Shown: positions 1 to 5,733, counted from the stretch's first letter. The stretch: DNA of 5,826 nucleotides from Treponema sp. (GCA_031284105.1 JAITAN010000021.1:1-5826), one strand, 5' to 3'. The notes: generated by a model from the sequence alone, not told the origin. Numbers and translations: made by a program.

Positions 1-1
1 C

Positions 2-103
2 CAGTTTAGGGGCGGCATCACCATTCATACCATCGAGGGCGGATTCAAAATAAGCGCCGTCATTCCCCTTGATCAAAGCAAAAACAATAATAGTAATTTT
101 TAA
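2..103 (+). CDS. C-terminal end of a probable sensor histidine kinase (partial)
   Basis: An open frame enters from the left edge and stops at TAA 101-103, giving 33 residues. They include GGITIHTIEGGFKISAVIPL and end in an Asn/Lys/Ser-rich tail. The pattern of Gly-Gly, a short beta strand, a turn with Gly-Phe, a second strand and a final IPL resembles the last strands of a HATPase_c domain, as in NarL- or LytS-type sensor kinases. Such a protein would autophosphorylate and pass phosphate to a response regulator. The catalytic boxes and any sensor domain lie outside the window, so the call rests on a short C-terminal pattern only. It could be another ATPase-fold protein. No terminator immediately follows the stop; the nearest candidate is at 474-493. 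Confidence 0.5.
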   Translation, partial: QFRGGITIHTIEGGFKISAVIPLDQSKNNNSNF

Positions 104-104
104 A

Positions 105-131
105 CGCGCGTATCCCCTGGCGTATACCCGG
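105..131 (-). repeat. 27-bp GTATAC motif, copy A (left arm of inverted repeat)
   Basis: Read on the minus strand, this segment matches 437-463 on the plus strand at 22 of 27 positions by eye. The shared parts are GGTATACG, GGGGATA and GCGCG. The two copies therefore form an imperfect inverted repeat about 360 bp across, with the tandem array between them. The left arm starts one base after the stop codon of the upstream gene. Similarity does not clearly continue outward of the arms, and inward it becomes too weak to align with confidence. Confidence 0.6.
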
Positions 132-163
132 TCAAAGAGACCCGTTGAGAAACCTCACGGCCC

Positions 164-195
164 CTCGCGGGTATACATGAGCGGATACCTGCGAG
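164..195. other. Strong hairpin in the intergenic region
   Basis: Bases 164-174 pair with 185-195 as an 11-bp stem with one G-U wobble (169/190). A further C-G pair (176/183) lies inside an A/G mismatch and closes a 6-nt loop, ATGAGC. No T-run follows on either strand, so it is not a classical intrinsic terminator. Bases 168-176 are also perfectly complementary to 122-130, so the stem competes with a second pairing. It could be an RNA structure, a protein-binding dyad or part of a mobile element. Confidence 0.55.
167..193 (+). repeat. 27-bp GTATAC motif, copy B
   Basis: This copy matches the minus-strand reading of copy A at about 20 of 27 positions, sharing CGGGTATAC, GGATAC and a terminal GCG. 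It is itself nearly palindromic and forms the core of the hairpin at 164-195. It is the most diverged of the three copies, and part of the match could come from its own dyad. Confidence 0.5.
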
Positions 196-260
196 AGTAA
201 TTCACCGCTATACTGAAAACAAACGTAATGATTTTGTATGGCGGTTTAGGGGGACATTGT

Positions 261-386
261 AAGTCAATGGTTGGAAATTTCAACTCAAAATTTTCAAATT
301 TCAAGTCAATAGTTTTAAATTTCAAGTCAATAGTTTTAACTGGCGAGTCAATAGTTTTAAATTTCAAGTCAATAGTTACAACTATC
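261..386. repeat. Six tandem 21-bp AT-rich repeat units
   Basis: Six contiguous 21-bp units begin at 261, 282, 303, 324, 345 and 366 with no change in length. The consensus starts with the core AAGTCAATAGTT, followed by nine bases ending AAATTTC. Unit 3 is taken as the consensus, and units 1 to 6 match it at 18, 17, 21, 18, 20 and 17 of 21 positions. The central units are the best conserved and the edge units have decayed. G+C is 33 of 126 bases (26%), far below the surrounding genes. The period equals about two turns of B-DNA, so each core would fall on the same face of the helix. On the minus strand each intact core contains TTGACT, which resembles a -35 box, but no gene is placed to use it. 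The function is unknown. Confidence 0.9.
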
Positions 387-436
387 ATTACCGGCCGCGG
401 GATGGCGCAGGAAGGTCTGATCCGCCTCGTCTTCGT

Positions 437-463
437 GCAGGTATACGTCTGGGGATATGCGCG
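437..463 (+). repeat. 27-bp GTATAC motif, copy C (right arm of inverted repeat)
   Basis: This is the right arm, matching copy A in inverse orientation at 22 of 27 positions. It lies 50 bp past the tandem array and 10 bp before the terminator-like stem. Substitutions relative to copy A are scattered single bases with no gaps, as expected for diverged copies of one sequence. Confidence 0.6.
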
Positions 464-473
464 AAGCTTTTTT

Positions 474-493
474 AGGCGCCTGCGGCGCTTTTT
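474..493 (+). terminator. Rho-independent terminator candidate
   Basis: GCGCC at 476-480 pairs with GGCGC at 484-488 across a 3-nt TGC loop. The stem can extend by a G-U (475/489) and an A-U (474/490) pair. It runs directly into TTTTT (489-493). This fits a plus-strand intrinsic terminator for transcription coming from the kinase gene or the repeat region. It would insulate the PHP gene, which starts 60 bp later. The stem is short, which lowers confidence. Confidence 0.5.
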
Positions 494-510
494 AGCCGTA
501 TTTAGCGCTT

Positions 511-546
511 TATAACTTGATTGTTACACCCGTGAGGGCGTAGTAT
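511..546 (+). promoter_or_regulatory. Weak promoter candidates for the PHP gene
   Basis: If the stem at 474-493 terminates transcription, a promoter for the PHP gene must lie between 494 and 552. Two weak candidates are visible. One is TATAAC at 511-516 as a -10 box with no recognisable -35. The other is TTGATT at 517-522 with TAGTAT at 541-546, an 18-bp spacer, which would give a nearly leaderless mRNA. The only Shine-Dalgarno-like sequence is GAGGG at 534-538, 14 nt from the ATG, longer than usual. Confidence 0.25.
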
Positions 547-552
547 TAGACT

Positions 553-1428
553 ATGGACGTACCTTTTTCATCGTTACATACCCATTCTCTCTACTGCGAC
601 GGCAGCGATACTATAGAAACCCTGTGCAGCGCCGCTTTTCAAAAAGGTTTACGCGCAATCGGTTTTAGCTCACATGCGCCGCTTCTCTCAAAACGGGCGA
701 AAACGCTGCCGCAAACCCAATGGCACATGCGCCCGGAACGCATCGGCGCATATTTGGCGGACATTCATGACGCGAGAAAGCGATGGGCAGGAAAACTAAA
801 CATCTATGCGGGGCTTGAGGTTGATTATATTAAAGACATTGCCGGTCCTGCCGATTTTACCGGGCATCGAACCCTCACGCAGAACGCGCTCCACTACATC
901 ATCGCTTCAGTGCATTACCTTGTCCCGCAGCACGGGGAACCTTTTACGGTAGACGGCTCGAATGAGGAATTTGAAAAGGGCGTCCGTTCCGGATACAACG
1001 GCAGCATTGAAGATGCGGTAAACGCCTATTGGGATGCGGAGGAAGCGCTTATAGCGGAAGGCGGTTTTGAGATATTGGGGCATGTCGATCTCATCAAAAA
1101 AAACAATGCCCGTGAAAAATATTTTTCTTCCGGCAGCGCATGGTATATCAACCGCATCACCCGCCTTGCCGGTATCATAGCTGCCGCAGGGATCACGGTT
1201 GAGGTAAACACCGGCGGGCTTAACCGCGGAAAAACAACGGAACTCTACCCCTCGCCGCTTTTTCTGACGCTTTTGAAGCAAAGAAACGTACCGGTTATCA
1301 TCACTTCGGATGCGCATTGCGCGGATCACCTTGACGGGTACTATCCGCAGGCTGCCGCGGCCGTGCGCGCCGCCGGCTACCCGGAAGGCGCCGGCAGCCC
1401 CGTAGCGTCCGTTCTACCTCGTCAATAA
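553..1428 (+). CDS. PHP-family phosphatase, histidinol-phosphatase (HisJ/HisK) type
   Basis: The 291-residue product is a soluble metal-dependent phosphoesterase of the PHP fold. Members of this subgroup hydrolyse L-histidinol phosphate to L-histidinol in histidine synthesis. The candidate metal ligands are all present in order: the N-terminal HTH (His9, His11), Asp16, His41 in GFSSHAP, Glu89 in GLEVD, His121 in SVHY, His177 in GHVDLIKK, and Asp253/His255 in TSDAH. Length is close to the family norm. A stop codon (547-549) lies just upstream in frame and the HTH sits at the expected distance from the N-terminus, so ATG 553 is the natural start. No other his gene is visible, so the true substrate could differ. 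The last 43 codons overlap ispH antisense, but the fold and TSDAH are intact. The final residues after GYPEGAG look atypical. Confidence 0.85.
   Translation: MDVPFSSLHTHSLYCDGSDTIETLCSAAFQKGLRAIGFSSHAPLLSKRAKTLPQTQWHMRPERIGAYLADIHDARKRWAGKLNIYAGLEVDYIKDIAGPADFTGHRTLTQNALHYIIASVHYLVPQHGEPFTVDGSNEEFEKGVRSGYNGSIEDAVNAYWDAEEALIAEGGFEILGHVDLIKKNNAREKYFSSGSAWYINRITRLAGIIAAAGITVEVNTGGLNRGKTTELYPSPLFLTLLKQRNVPVIITSDAHCADHLDGYYPQAAAAVRAAGYPEGAGSPVASVLPRQ
1301..1428. other. Convergent antisense overlap of the PHP gene and ispH
   Basis: The two reading frames share 128 bp tail to tail. The ispH stop TGA (1303-1301, minus) lies opposite the Ile250/Thr251 codons of the PHP protein, just before its TSDAH metal-binding motif. 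PHP third codon positions face ispH second positions, so silent change in the PHP gene alters IspH residues. The conserved part of IspH ends near minus position 1397, so only about 30 bp of overlap involves conserved IspH sequence. No intrinsic terminator with a T-run is visible for either gene here. Confidence 0.85.
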
Positions 1429-2302
1429 TGTCATCCGGCGTGGAAGCGCCCGCAGATATGCCGATAGTTTTGTATACCGTTCCTTCCAAGAATGAAGAGG
1501 GTATTTCACGGGCATGTTCAACAAGAATAACCGGTTTACAAACGCCGGATGCGGCATACGCCGCGGCGCACACCGACTCGGCTACGGCAAGCAGATGCCG
1601 TGTGTTTGCGGAATTTCTCCCGCCCGCAATGATGACCGCATCCGCTTTTTTACACAGGCTTCTTATCGCATCCTGCCGCTCTCTGGTTGCGGAGCAAATC
1701 GTATTGCATATCATTATAGCCGGAAACACCGTTTGCAGCGTTTCGCTTATCGCCGTGTAATCATCAATGGAAATGGTCGTCTGGGCAATGAGGGCTGTTT
1801 TTACAGCGGGCTGTTCGGCGTACAGAGCGCGCGCGCTTTGCATGGCCTGGATCGCGTCTTCTACTACGATACTACCGGGCGCATACCCTTGTATGCCGAT
1901 GATTTCCTCATGGAGCTTCTCGCCCGCCAAAAAAACACGGTACCCTGTTTCGGCAAGCTCCTTTGCAAGCATCTGATTTTTTTTTACCTTGGGGCAGGTC
2001 GCATCCGTAATGCGGAAGCCGCGTTCACGAAGCCGCTCTTCCGACTTGGGGGTGATCCCGTGAGCGCGTATAATAGCGACATCGTCCTGCCGGACCGGTG
2101 TAACGGCTGTATCCGCTTCAGACTCTTCCTCCGAGACCATAACCCCCCGCGACTTGAGGCGTTCAAGCACCGCGGGGTTGTGGATAAGCGGTCCCACCGT
2201 GTATACCTTATGGGAAGCGGACGCGGCTTCATGCAGGGCGATGTCAACCGCCCTGCGTACGCCCGCGCAATACCCTAATACGGAAGCTCGAATTACGTTC
2301 AA
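1301..2302 (-). CDS. ispH: 4-hydroxy-3-methylbut-2-enyl diphosphate reductase (IspH/LytB)
   Basis: IspH is a cytosolic iron-sulfur enzyme. It reduces HMBPP to isopentenyl and dimethylallyl diphosphate in the last step of the MEP pathway. The three cluster cysteines are Cys12 (GYCAGVRRAV), Cys103 (DATCPKVKK) and Cys203 (NTICSATRERQ). Substrate-site motifs are also present: IHNP (His41), RAHG (His81), LHEE with His131, AQTT (residues 173-176), GGRNSANTRHL and SAGASTPDDIIDEV. The start is TTG 2302-2300, which puts the first cysteine at residue 12 as in E. coli IspH. It lies 8 bp after the secF stop with only a poor SD-like sequence (AGCGGAA), so translational coupling to secF is likely. The conserved domain ends near residue 302. 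About 31 more residues, rich in Arg and Pro, follow and are encoded antisense to the PHP gene. The family is certain; the tail is unusual. Confidence 0.95.
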   Translation of the reverse strand: MNVIRASVLGYCAGVRRAVDIALHEAASASHKVYTVGPLIHNPAVLERLKSRGVMVSEEESEADTAVTPVRQDDVAIIRAHGITPKSEERLRERGFRITDATCPKVKKNQMLAKELAETGYRVFLAGEKLHEEIIGIQGYAPGSIVVEDAIQAMQSARALYAEQPAVKTALIAQTTISIDDYTAISETLQTVFPAIMICNTICSATRERQDAIRSLCKKADAVIIAGGRNSANTRHLLAVAESVCAAAYAASGVCKPVILVEHAREIPSSFLEGTVYKTIGISAGASTPDDIIDEVERTLRGCRRLPGSRRRARPRQPADSTRQGDPRNAHPK

Positions 2303-2310
2303 TTCCGCTT

Positions 2311-3558
2311 TCAGACGGCAGCCGCGGCGTTGCCGGCCGCAATGCTTTTAGCCCGCCGCTTCTTTTCGTTTTTTTTAACGGCAATATCCCAGAAATTCAC
2401 AAACCCGCAGGCAATAAAGATGGTTGAATACACGCCGCTCGTCATGCCGACGAGCAGAGCAAGGGCAAAGTCCTTCATGGAGCCTGATGTAAAGATATAC
2501 AGAGAGATAACGGCAAGCATGGTCGTTACGGTCGTGATGACGGTACGCCCCAATGTTTCGCTGATGGAGCGGTTAAGCGCCTCAACAAAGGAATCTTCGG
2601 GATAGAGGCGCCGCGTTTCACGTACGCGGTCAAAAATAACAATAGTATCATTGATCGAATAGCCCAAAATAGTGAGAATCGCCGCAATGGTGGTAGTATT
2701 GAACTCCATGCGCGTCCACGTAATAAACGTTACCATAATGAGGGCGTCATGGGCAATGGCAAGCACGGCTCCGATAGCATACTGGGGCTTGAACCGGATG
2801 GATGCGTAAATCAGGATAAGCACCAATGTCAACGCCATAAGAATACCCGCCTGACTGGAAAGCGCTTGTGAGAACCGCGAGCCGACATAGCTGGAACTGG
2901 TTACCGCTACGCCGTCAATTCCCACATTCAATGCCGCATTGGTTTCCAGCGCGGTTATGATCTTCTCGGCAGGCACCTCGCCGTTCAGCTCACTGTCCTG
3001 CATACGGATCATAAAGCGGCGGTCTTCGGGCTGCCCCAACACCTGTACCGAAACTTCTCCAAGGGACGAAAGGCTCTCGCGCACCTGCTCAATCGAAATC
3101 GGCGCGGTGTTCGGGGGCAAGTAATGCACCACAAAAGGGTCCGCGCCAAGTTGGGGATTGCCCGCTGCGCTTTGCACAAAGAGCGCGGTTTGAACATCCG
3201 CAGGAACCGCTGCGTCCACGCCGAGTCCGCTTATGCCGGATAGGGCTGCGGACATGGAACCGATGGTCGTATATTCCGCGTAGGGAAAGGGATGCGTTTT
3301 TCCTTCAACGCCGGCTCCTGATATGACGATATACAAAGAATTTCTATCAAAGGAAATCGATGCGTTGCCGGTACCGGTATACGTAAGACGGAGCGCGGGA
3401 GGCGCAAACTGTATTTCTTGAATAAGACCCGCCTGAAAATCAACGCCTAAATTAAAGCCGCCTTTCAGAACATAGCCTATAAGACCCGTAACAATCAGTA
3501 CAACCGAAATAATCGCGCACACTAAAAACGCTTTTGAAAACCGTATGATGTTCTTCAT
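2311..3558 (-). CDS. secF: Protein translocase subunit SecF
   Basis: SecF pairs with SecD in the inner membrane and uses the proton gradient to help SecYEG complete export of proteins. The 415 residues show one N-terminal helix (about 11-31), the GVDFQAG motif (38-44), a periplasmic domain, then five membrane helices (about 236-252, 261-283, 288-304, 341-356, 364-392). The conserved AHDA (269-272) and SINDTIVIFDRVRE (301-314) motifs are present. The tail is short and basic. E. coli SecF has 323 residues. The extra length lies mainly at residues 52-152, between GVDFQAG and the ferredoxin-like periplasmic subdomain (ISIEQVRESL onward). ATG 3558-3556 overlaps the secD stop by one base (TAATG) and has a strong SD, GGAGGA, seven bases upstream. 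It is followed at once by ispH. Confidence 0.97.
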   Translation of the reverse strand: MKNIIRFSKAFLVCAIISVVLIVTGLIGYVLKGGFNLGVDFQAGLIQEIQFAPPALRLTYTGTGNASISFDRNSLYIVISGAGVEGKTHPFPYAEYTTIGSMSAALSGISGLGVDAAVPADVQTALFVQSAAGNPQLGADPFVVHYLPPNTAPISIEQVRESLSSLGEVSVQVLGQPEDRRFMIRMQDSELNGEVPAEKIITALETNAALNVGIDGVAVTSSSYVGSRFSQALSSQAGILMALTLVLILIYASIRFKPQYAIGAVLAIAHDALIMVTFITWTRMEFNTTTIAAILTILGYSINDTIVIFDRVRETRRLYPEDSFVEALNRSISETLGRTVITTVTTMLAVISLYIFTSGSMKDFALALLVGMTSGVYSTIFIACGFVNFWDIAVKKNEKKRRAKSIAAGNAAAAV

Positions 3559-5279
3559 TATTTAATCCTCCAGCTCACAGAGACGTTCTTGCTGCCGAGA
3601 ACGTCCGTACCAAAGTCGAAGATGAGGCGGGACACGAAAAGCGCGGTGAACACAGACGAAATAACGCCTATTGCCAGACTGACCGCAAACCCCTGAATCG
3701 GACCCGATCCGAGTTGGGAAAGGAACAGCGCCGCGATAAACGTGGTGATATTTGAATCCATGACCGCCCAGAACGCCTTATTGAAGCCCGCGTCAATCAC
3801 GGCTTTTCTGGTTTTTCCAAGCTGCATCTCTTCTTTCATACGCTCAAATATAATGACGTTTGCATCAACCGCCATACCGATAGTCAAAATGAAACCCGCA
3901 ATACTCGGCAGGGTAAGCGTGAAGTTGAACGCGGAGAGGATGCTGAACATGAAGTAAATATTCAATATCTGGGCTATTACCGCATTGATGCCGGACACTT
4001 TATAGAAGATCAGCATGAAAACCATGACCGCGGCCAGTCCGCCGATGAGCGCGTACAACCCCTGTCTGATCGTATCCTCGCCCATGCTTGCGCCTATGCT
4101 CTGCTGATTGATAACTTCCAACTGCACGGGCAGGGCTGCGGTACGCAGGGTAAGCGCAATGTTATTCGCCTCTTCCAAGCCGAAGCCGGTTAAACGCACG
4201 GACTCATGGATACCGCTTTGAATGGTAGCTTGAGATTTCACGCGGTCGTCAAGCACGATGGCAAGCTGTCTTCCGATATTTGCGGATGTGAGCTTATAGA
4301 AAATATCCCCGCCCTCACCATCCAAGATAAAGGTAACTTCCGGCTTACCGTCAATATCCGCGCGATCAACCACCGCGCTCTGGATGTGATTTCCATCCAA
4401 GCCGATTTCCTTCTTGACCGCGGTGTAGCCGGTGAACTCGTCAAGTCCATACCGGTCCTTGGTGTACACGCCCAAAATCATAACGTCATCAGGAATGACG
4501 GTAGGATCGACGAGGTTGCCCGCGCCGTCAAACGTGCTTGCGGGATGCTGGCGGTAATACTCGTTGAACGTTTCGAGCGCCTCCGTATCAACCACACGAA
4601 AGGTCAGACTTCCCTTTCCCATGATGATGTCGTTGATGCGTTCGGGATCCGCGGTTCCGGGTATTTCTACATAGATTTGATCCGTTCCCTGCCGCCTGAT
4701 AACCGGCTCGGTAAGACCGAACCGGTCGATGCGGCTGTTAAGCACCTCAAGGGCCCGGTTCATGGCGTCCTCACGGTCGGTATCGGTCAATGGATGATCC
4801 GTTATCTCCTGAAGCGCCTCCATGTTGGTCTGAAGCACGATGCTCAAACCGCCCGAAAGGTCTAATCCAAGCTGAACCGCATTCTTCTGAAGGTTCTTCA
4901 AGGCGAATATCCTGTCGCGGTAATTGGTTTCTATTGCATCAAGGGCTTCCTGCCTGCTGGAGAAGGCGGAGAGCACGGCTTTCGCATCCCATGTTTCAGG
5001 AACAGTCTCCCGGGATTCTTTCAAAATTTTCTTTGCCTGTTTCTGCAAAAAGAGGAATTTTTCAGGTACGCCGCTACCCGTTTTCACATTATCAAGCAAA
5101 ATCTGTAAATCGGCTTGAGCGGTCTGGGACGCGTATATCTTTATCTGCTCTCTTGAGCTTAACGCCAGCGTCTGCTCATCTTTGGGAATCATAAAATACC
5201 AGCGGATAGTCGGATACAGAAAAAGAAGACAAAGCGCAACTACCGCCAAAATAATGAAAAACCGGTAGCGTTTGCTCAT
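3558..5279 (-). CDS. secD: Protein translocase subunit SecD
   Basis: SecD is the larger RND-like partner of SecF in the Sec translocase, acting after SecA-driven translocation. The 573 residues begin with a membrane helix (about 6-24). A helical, charged stretch (about 35-135) leads to the GLDLSGG motif (138-144). Then come the periplasmic P1 parts: ALEVLNSRIDRFGL, VEIPGTADPERI and a head region ending in LRTAALPVQLEV. Five helices follow (about 407-427, 432-452, 457-478, 508-522, 528-553). The key GMAVDANVIIFERMKEE motif is intact, with Asp472 as the expected proton-relay aspartate. ATG 5279-5277 overlaps the yajC stop as ATGA, and GGAGAG lies 5 nt upstream. Length is between those of short Gram-positive forms and the 615-residue E. 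coli protein. SecD and SecF are separate here, not fused. Confidence 0.97.
   Translation of the reverse strand: MSKRYRFFIILAVVALCLLFLYPTIRWYFMIPKDEQTLALSSREQIKIYASQTAQADLQILLDNVKTGSGVPEKFLFLQKQAKKILKESRETVPETWDAKAVLSAFSSRQEALDAIETNYRDRIFALKNLQKNAVQLGLDLSGGLSIVLQTNMEALQEITDHPLTDTDREDAMNRALEVLNSRIDRFGLTEPVIRRQGTDQIYVEIPGTADPERINDIIMGKGSLTFRVVDTEALETFNEYYRQHPASTFDGAGNLVDPTVIPDDVMILGVYTKDRYGLDEFTGYTAVKKEIGLDGNHIQSAVVDRADIDGKPEVTFILDGEGGDIFYKLTSANIGRQLAIVLDDRVKSQATIQSGIHESVRLTGFGLEEANNIALTLRTAALPVQLEVINQQSIGASMGEDTIRQGLYALIGGLAAVMVFMLIFYKVSGINAVIAQILNIYFMFSILSAFNFTLTLPSIAGFILTIGMAVDANVIIFERMKEEMQLGKTRKAVIDAGFNKAFWAVMDSNITTFIAALFLSQLGSGPIQGFAVSLAIGVISSVFTALFVSRLIFDFGTDVLGSKNVSVSWRIK
3566..3571 (-). 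promoter_or_regulatory. Ribosome binding site of secF
   Basis: GGAGGA on the minus strand lies inside the end of secD, 7 nt before the secF ATG. It is a near-perfect Shine-Dalgarno sequence and confirms the start. It also allows ribosomes to initiate secF independently of secD as well as by TAATG coupling. Confidence 0.85.
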
Positions 5280-5704
5280 GTCTTCTCTCCGCCGCCTTTC
5301 TCTCCGGTCTTTTCTTCGGATTCACCGGCTTCATCGGCGTCATTATCCGTTGCCGCTTCTTTAGCCGCCGCTTCAACGCTGGAAATAGCCGAGCGGCTAA
5401 ACTCCATCTTGGTGTTTTCGTCAACCTTAACGATAATGGAAGCCTCTTTGACTTTTTGAATAGTCCCGTGAATACCGCCTATGGTAACGATCCGGTCGCC
5501 CTTTTTGAGCGCACTGAGCATTTTCTGGGACTCTTTCTGTTTCTTGTTTTGCGGTCTGATGATGAGAAAATAAAAGATCGCTATGATCAAGATAAAGGGA
5601 ACGAAGGAAACAAGCGCGTTCCCGCCTCCTGCCGCACCGCCGGCAGCGGCGTCAGGCGCCGCCATGAGTAAAGCCTGATGAAATGAAAAAAATGCTGAAT
5701 TCAT
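5276..5704 (-). CDS. yajC: Preprotein translocase subunit YajC
   Basis: YajC is a small single-span inner-membrane protein that associates with SecDF. The 142 residues have an N-terminal Ala/Gly-rich segment, one membrane helix (about 31-49) and the family signature IIRPQNKKQKE (48-58). The cytoplasmic beta-domain signature LKKGDRIVTIGGIHGTI (66-82) follows. After about residue 110 there is a low-complexity tail, first acidic (DNDADEAGESEE), then Lys/Gly-rich. This makes it longer than the roughly 110-residue E. coli protein. ATG 5704-5702 has a good SD. It is the first gene of the yajC-secD-secF-ispH operon visible here. Confidence 0.95.
   Translation of the reverse strand: MNSAFFSFHQALLMAAPDAAAGGAAGGGNALVSFVPFILIIAIFYFLIIRPQNKKQKESQKMLSALKKGDRIVTIGGIHGTIQKVKEASIIVKVDENTKMEFSRSAISSVEAAAKEAATDNDADEAGESEEKTGEKGGGEKT
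5285..5290 (-). promoter_or_regulatory. Ribosome binding site of secD
   Basis: GGAGAG on the minus strand lies within the Gly/Lys-rich 3' end of yajC, 5 nt before the secD ATG. It supports the chosen start and, with the ATGA overlap, coupled translation of yajC and secD. Confidence 0.7.
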
Positions 5705-5710
5705 ACTATA

Positions 5711-5718
5711 CCTTCCTT
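5711..5718 (-). promoter_or_regulatory. Ribosome binding site of yajC
   Basis: AAGGAAGG on the minus strand lies 6 nt before the yajC ATG, at normal spacing and with good anti-SD complementarity. It fixes the start of the first gene of the operon. Confidence 0.8.
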
Positions 5719-5733
5719 AATAGAAAAATGTAG

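Larger units (their letters stand above)
104..552. other. Repeat-bearing intergenic region without a convincing gene
   Basis: This 449-bp gap separates the partial kinase gene from the PHP gene. It holds three copies of a 27-bp motif, a strong hairpin, six 21-bp tandem units and a terminator-like stem, each listed separately. Open frames of 77 codons (minus, from 388) and 95 codons (plus, from 228) exist only because the repeat unit is 21 bp and so keeps frame. Neither start has a Shine-Dalgarno sequence and neither product resembles a known family, so I do not call them genes. A TATACT at 209-214 is a possible -10 box but lacks a good -35. Confidence 0.7.

Noticed and set aside
164..195. Hairpin as an intrinsic terminator of the kinase gene
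   Set aside because: The stem is strong, but no T-run follows on either strand.
261..386. The repeat array as a CRISPR array
   Set aside because: Units are contiguous 21-bp repeats with no unique spacers, and no cas genes are present.
261..386. The repeat array as replication iterons
   Set aside because: No rep, dnaA or partition gene is nearby and the neighbours are chromosomal housekeeping genes.
155..388. 77-codon minus-strand frame with KFKTIDL heptads as a gene
   Set aside because: It has no ribosome binding site or family resemblance; the frame is open because the DNA repeat is 21 bp long.
228..515. 95-codon plus-strand frame across the repeats
   Set aside because: It has no Shine-Dalgarno before its ATG, runs through the repeat array and the terminator stem, and its product is not recognisable. 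A shorter start at 402 is no better supported.
907..1329. 140-codon frame antisense to the PHP gene
   Set aside because: It is a shadow of a well-supported gene with intact catalytic motifs; the product has no recognisable domain.
1514..2278. 254-codon plus-strand frame opposite ispH
   Set aside because: It lies antisense to a certain ispH with all cluster cysteines; the product is Arg/Cys-rich and unlike any family.
4206..4865. 219-codon plus-strand frame opposite secD
   Set aside because: It is antisense to a clear secD, and no independent coding signal was seen.
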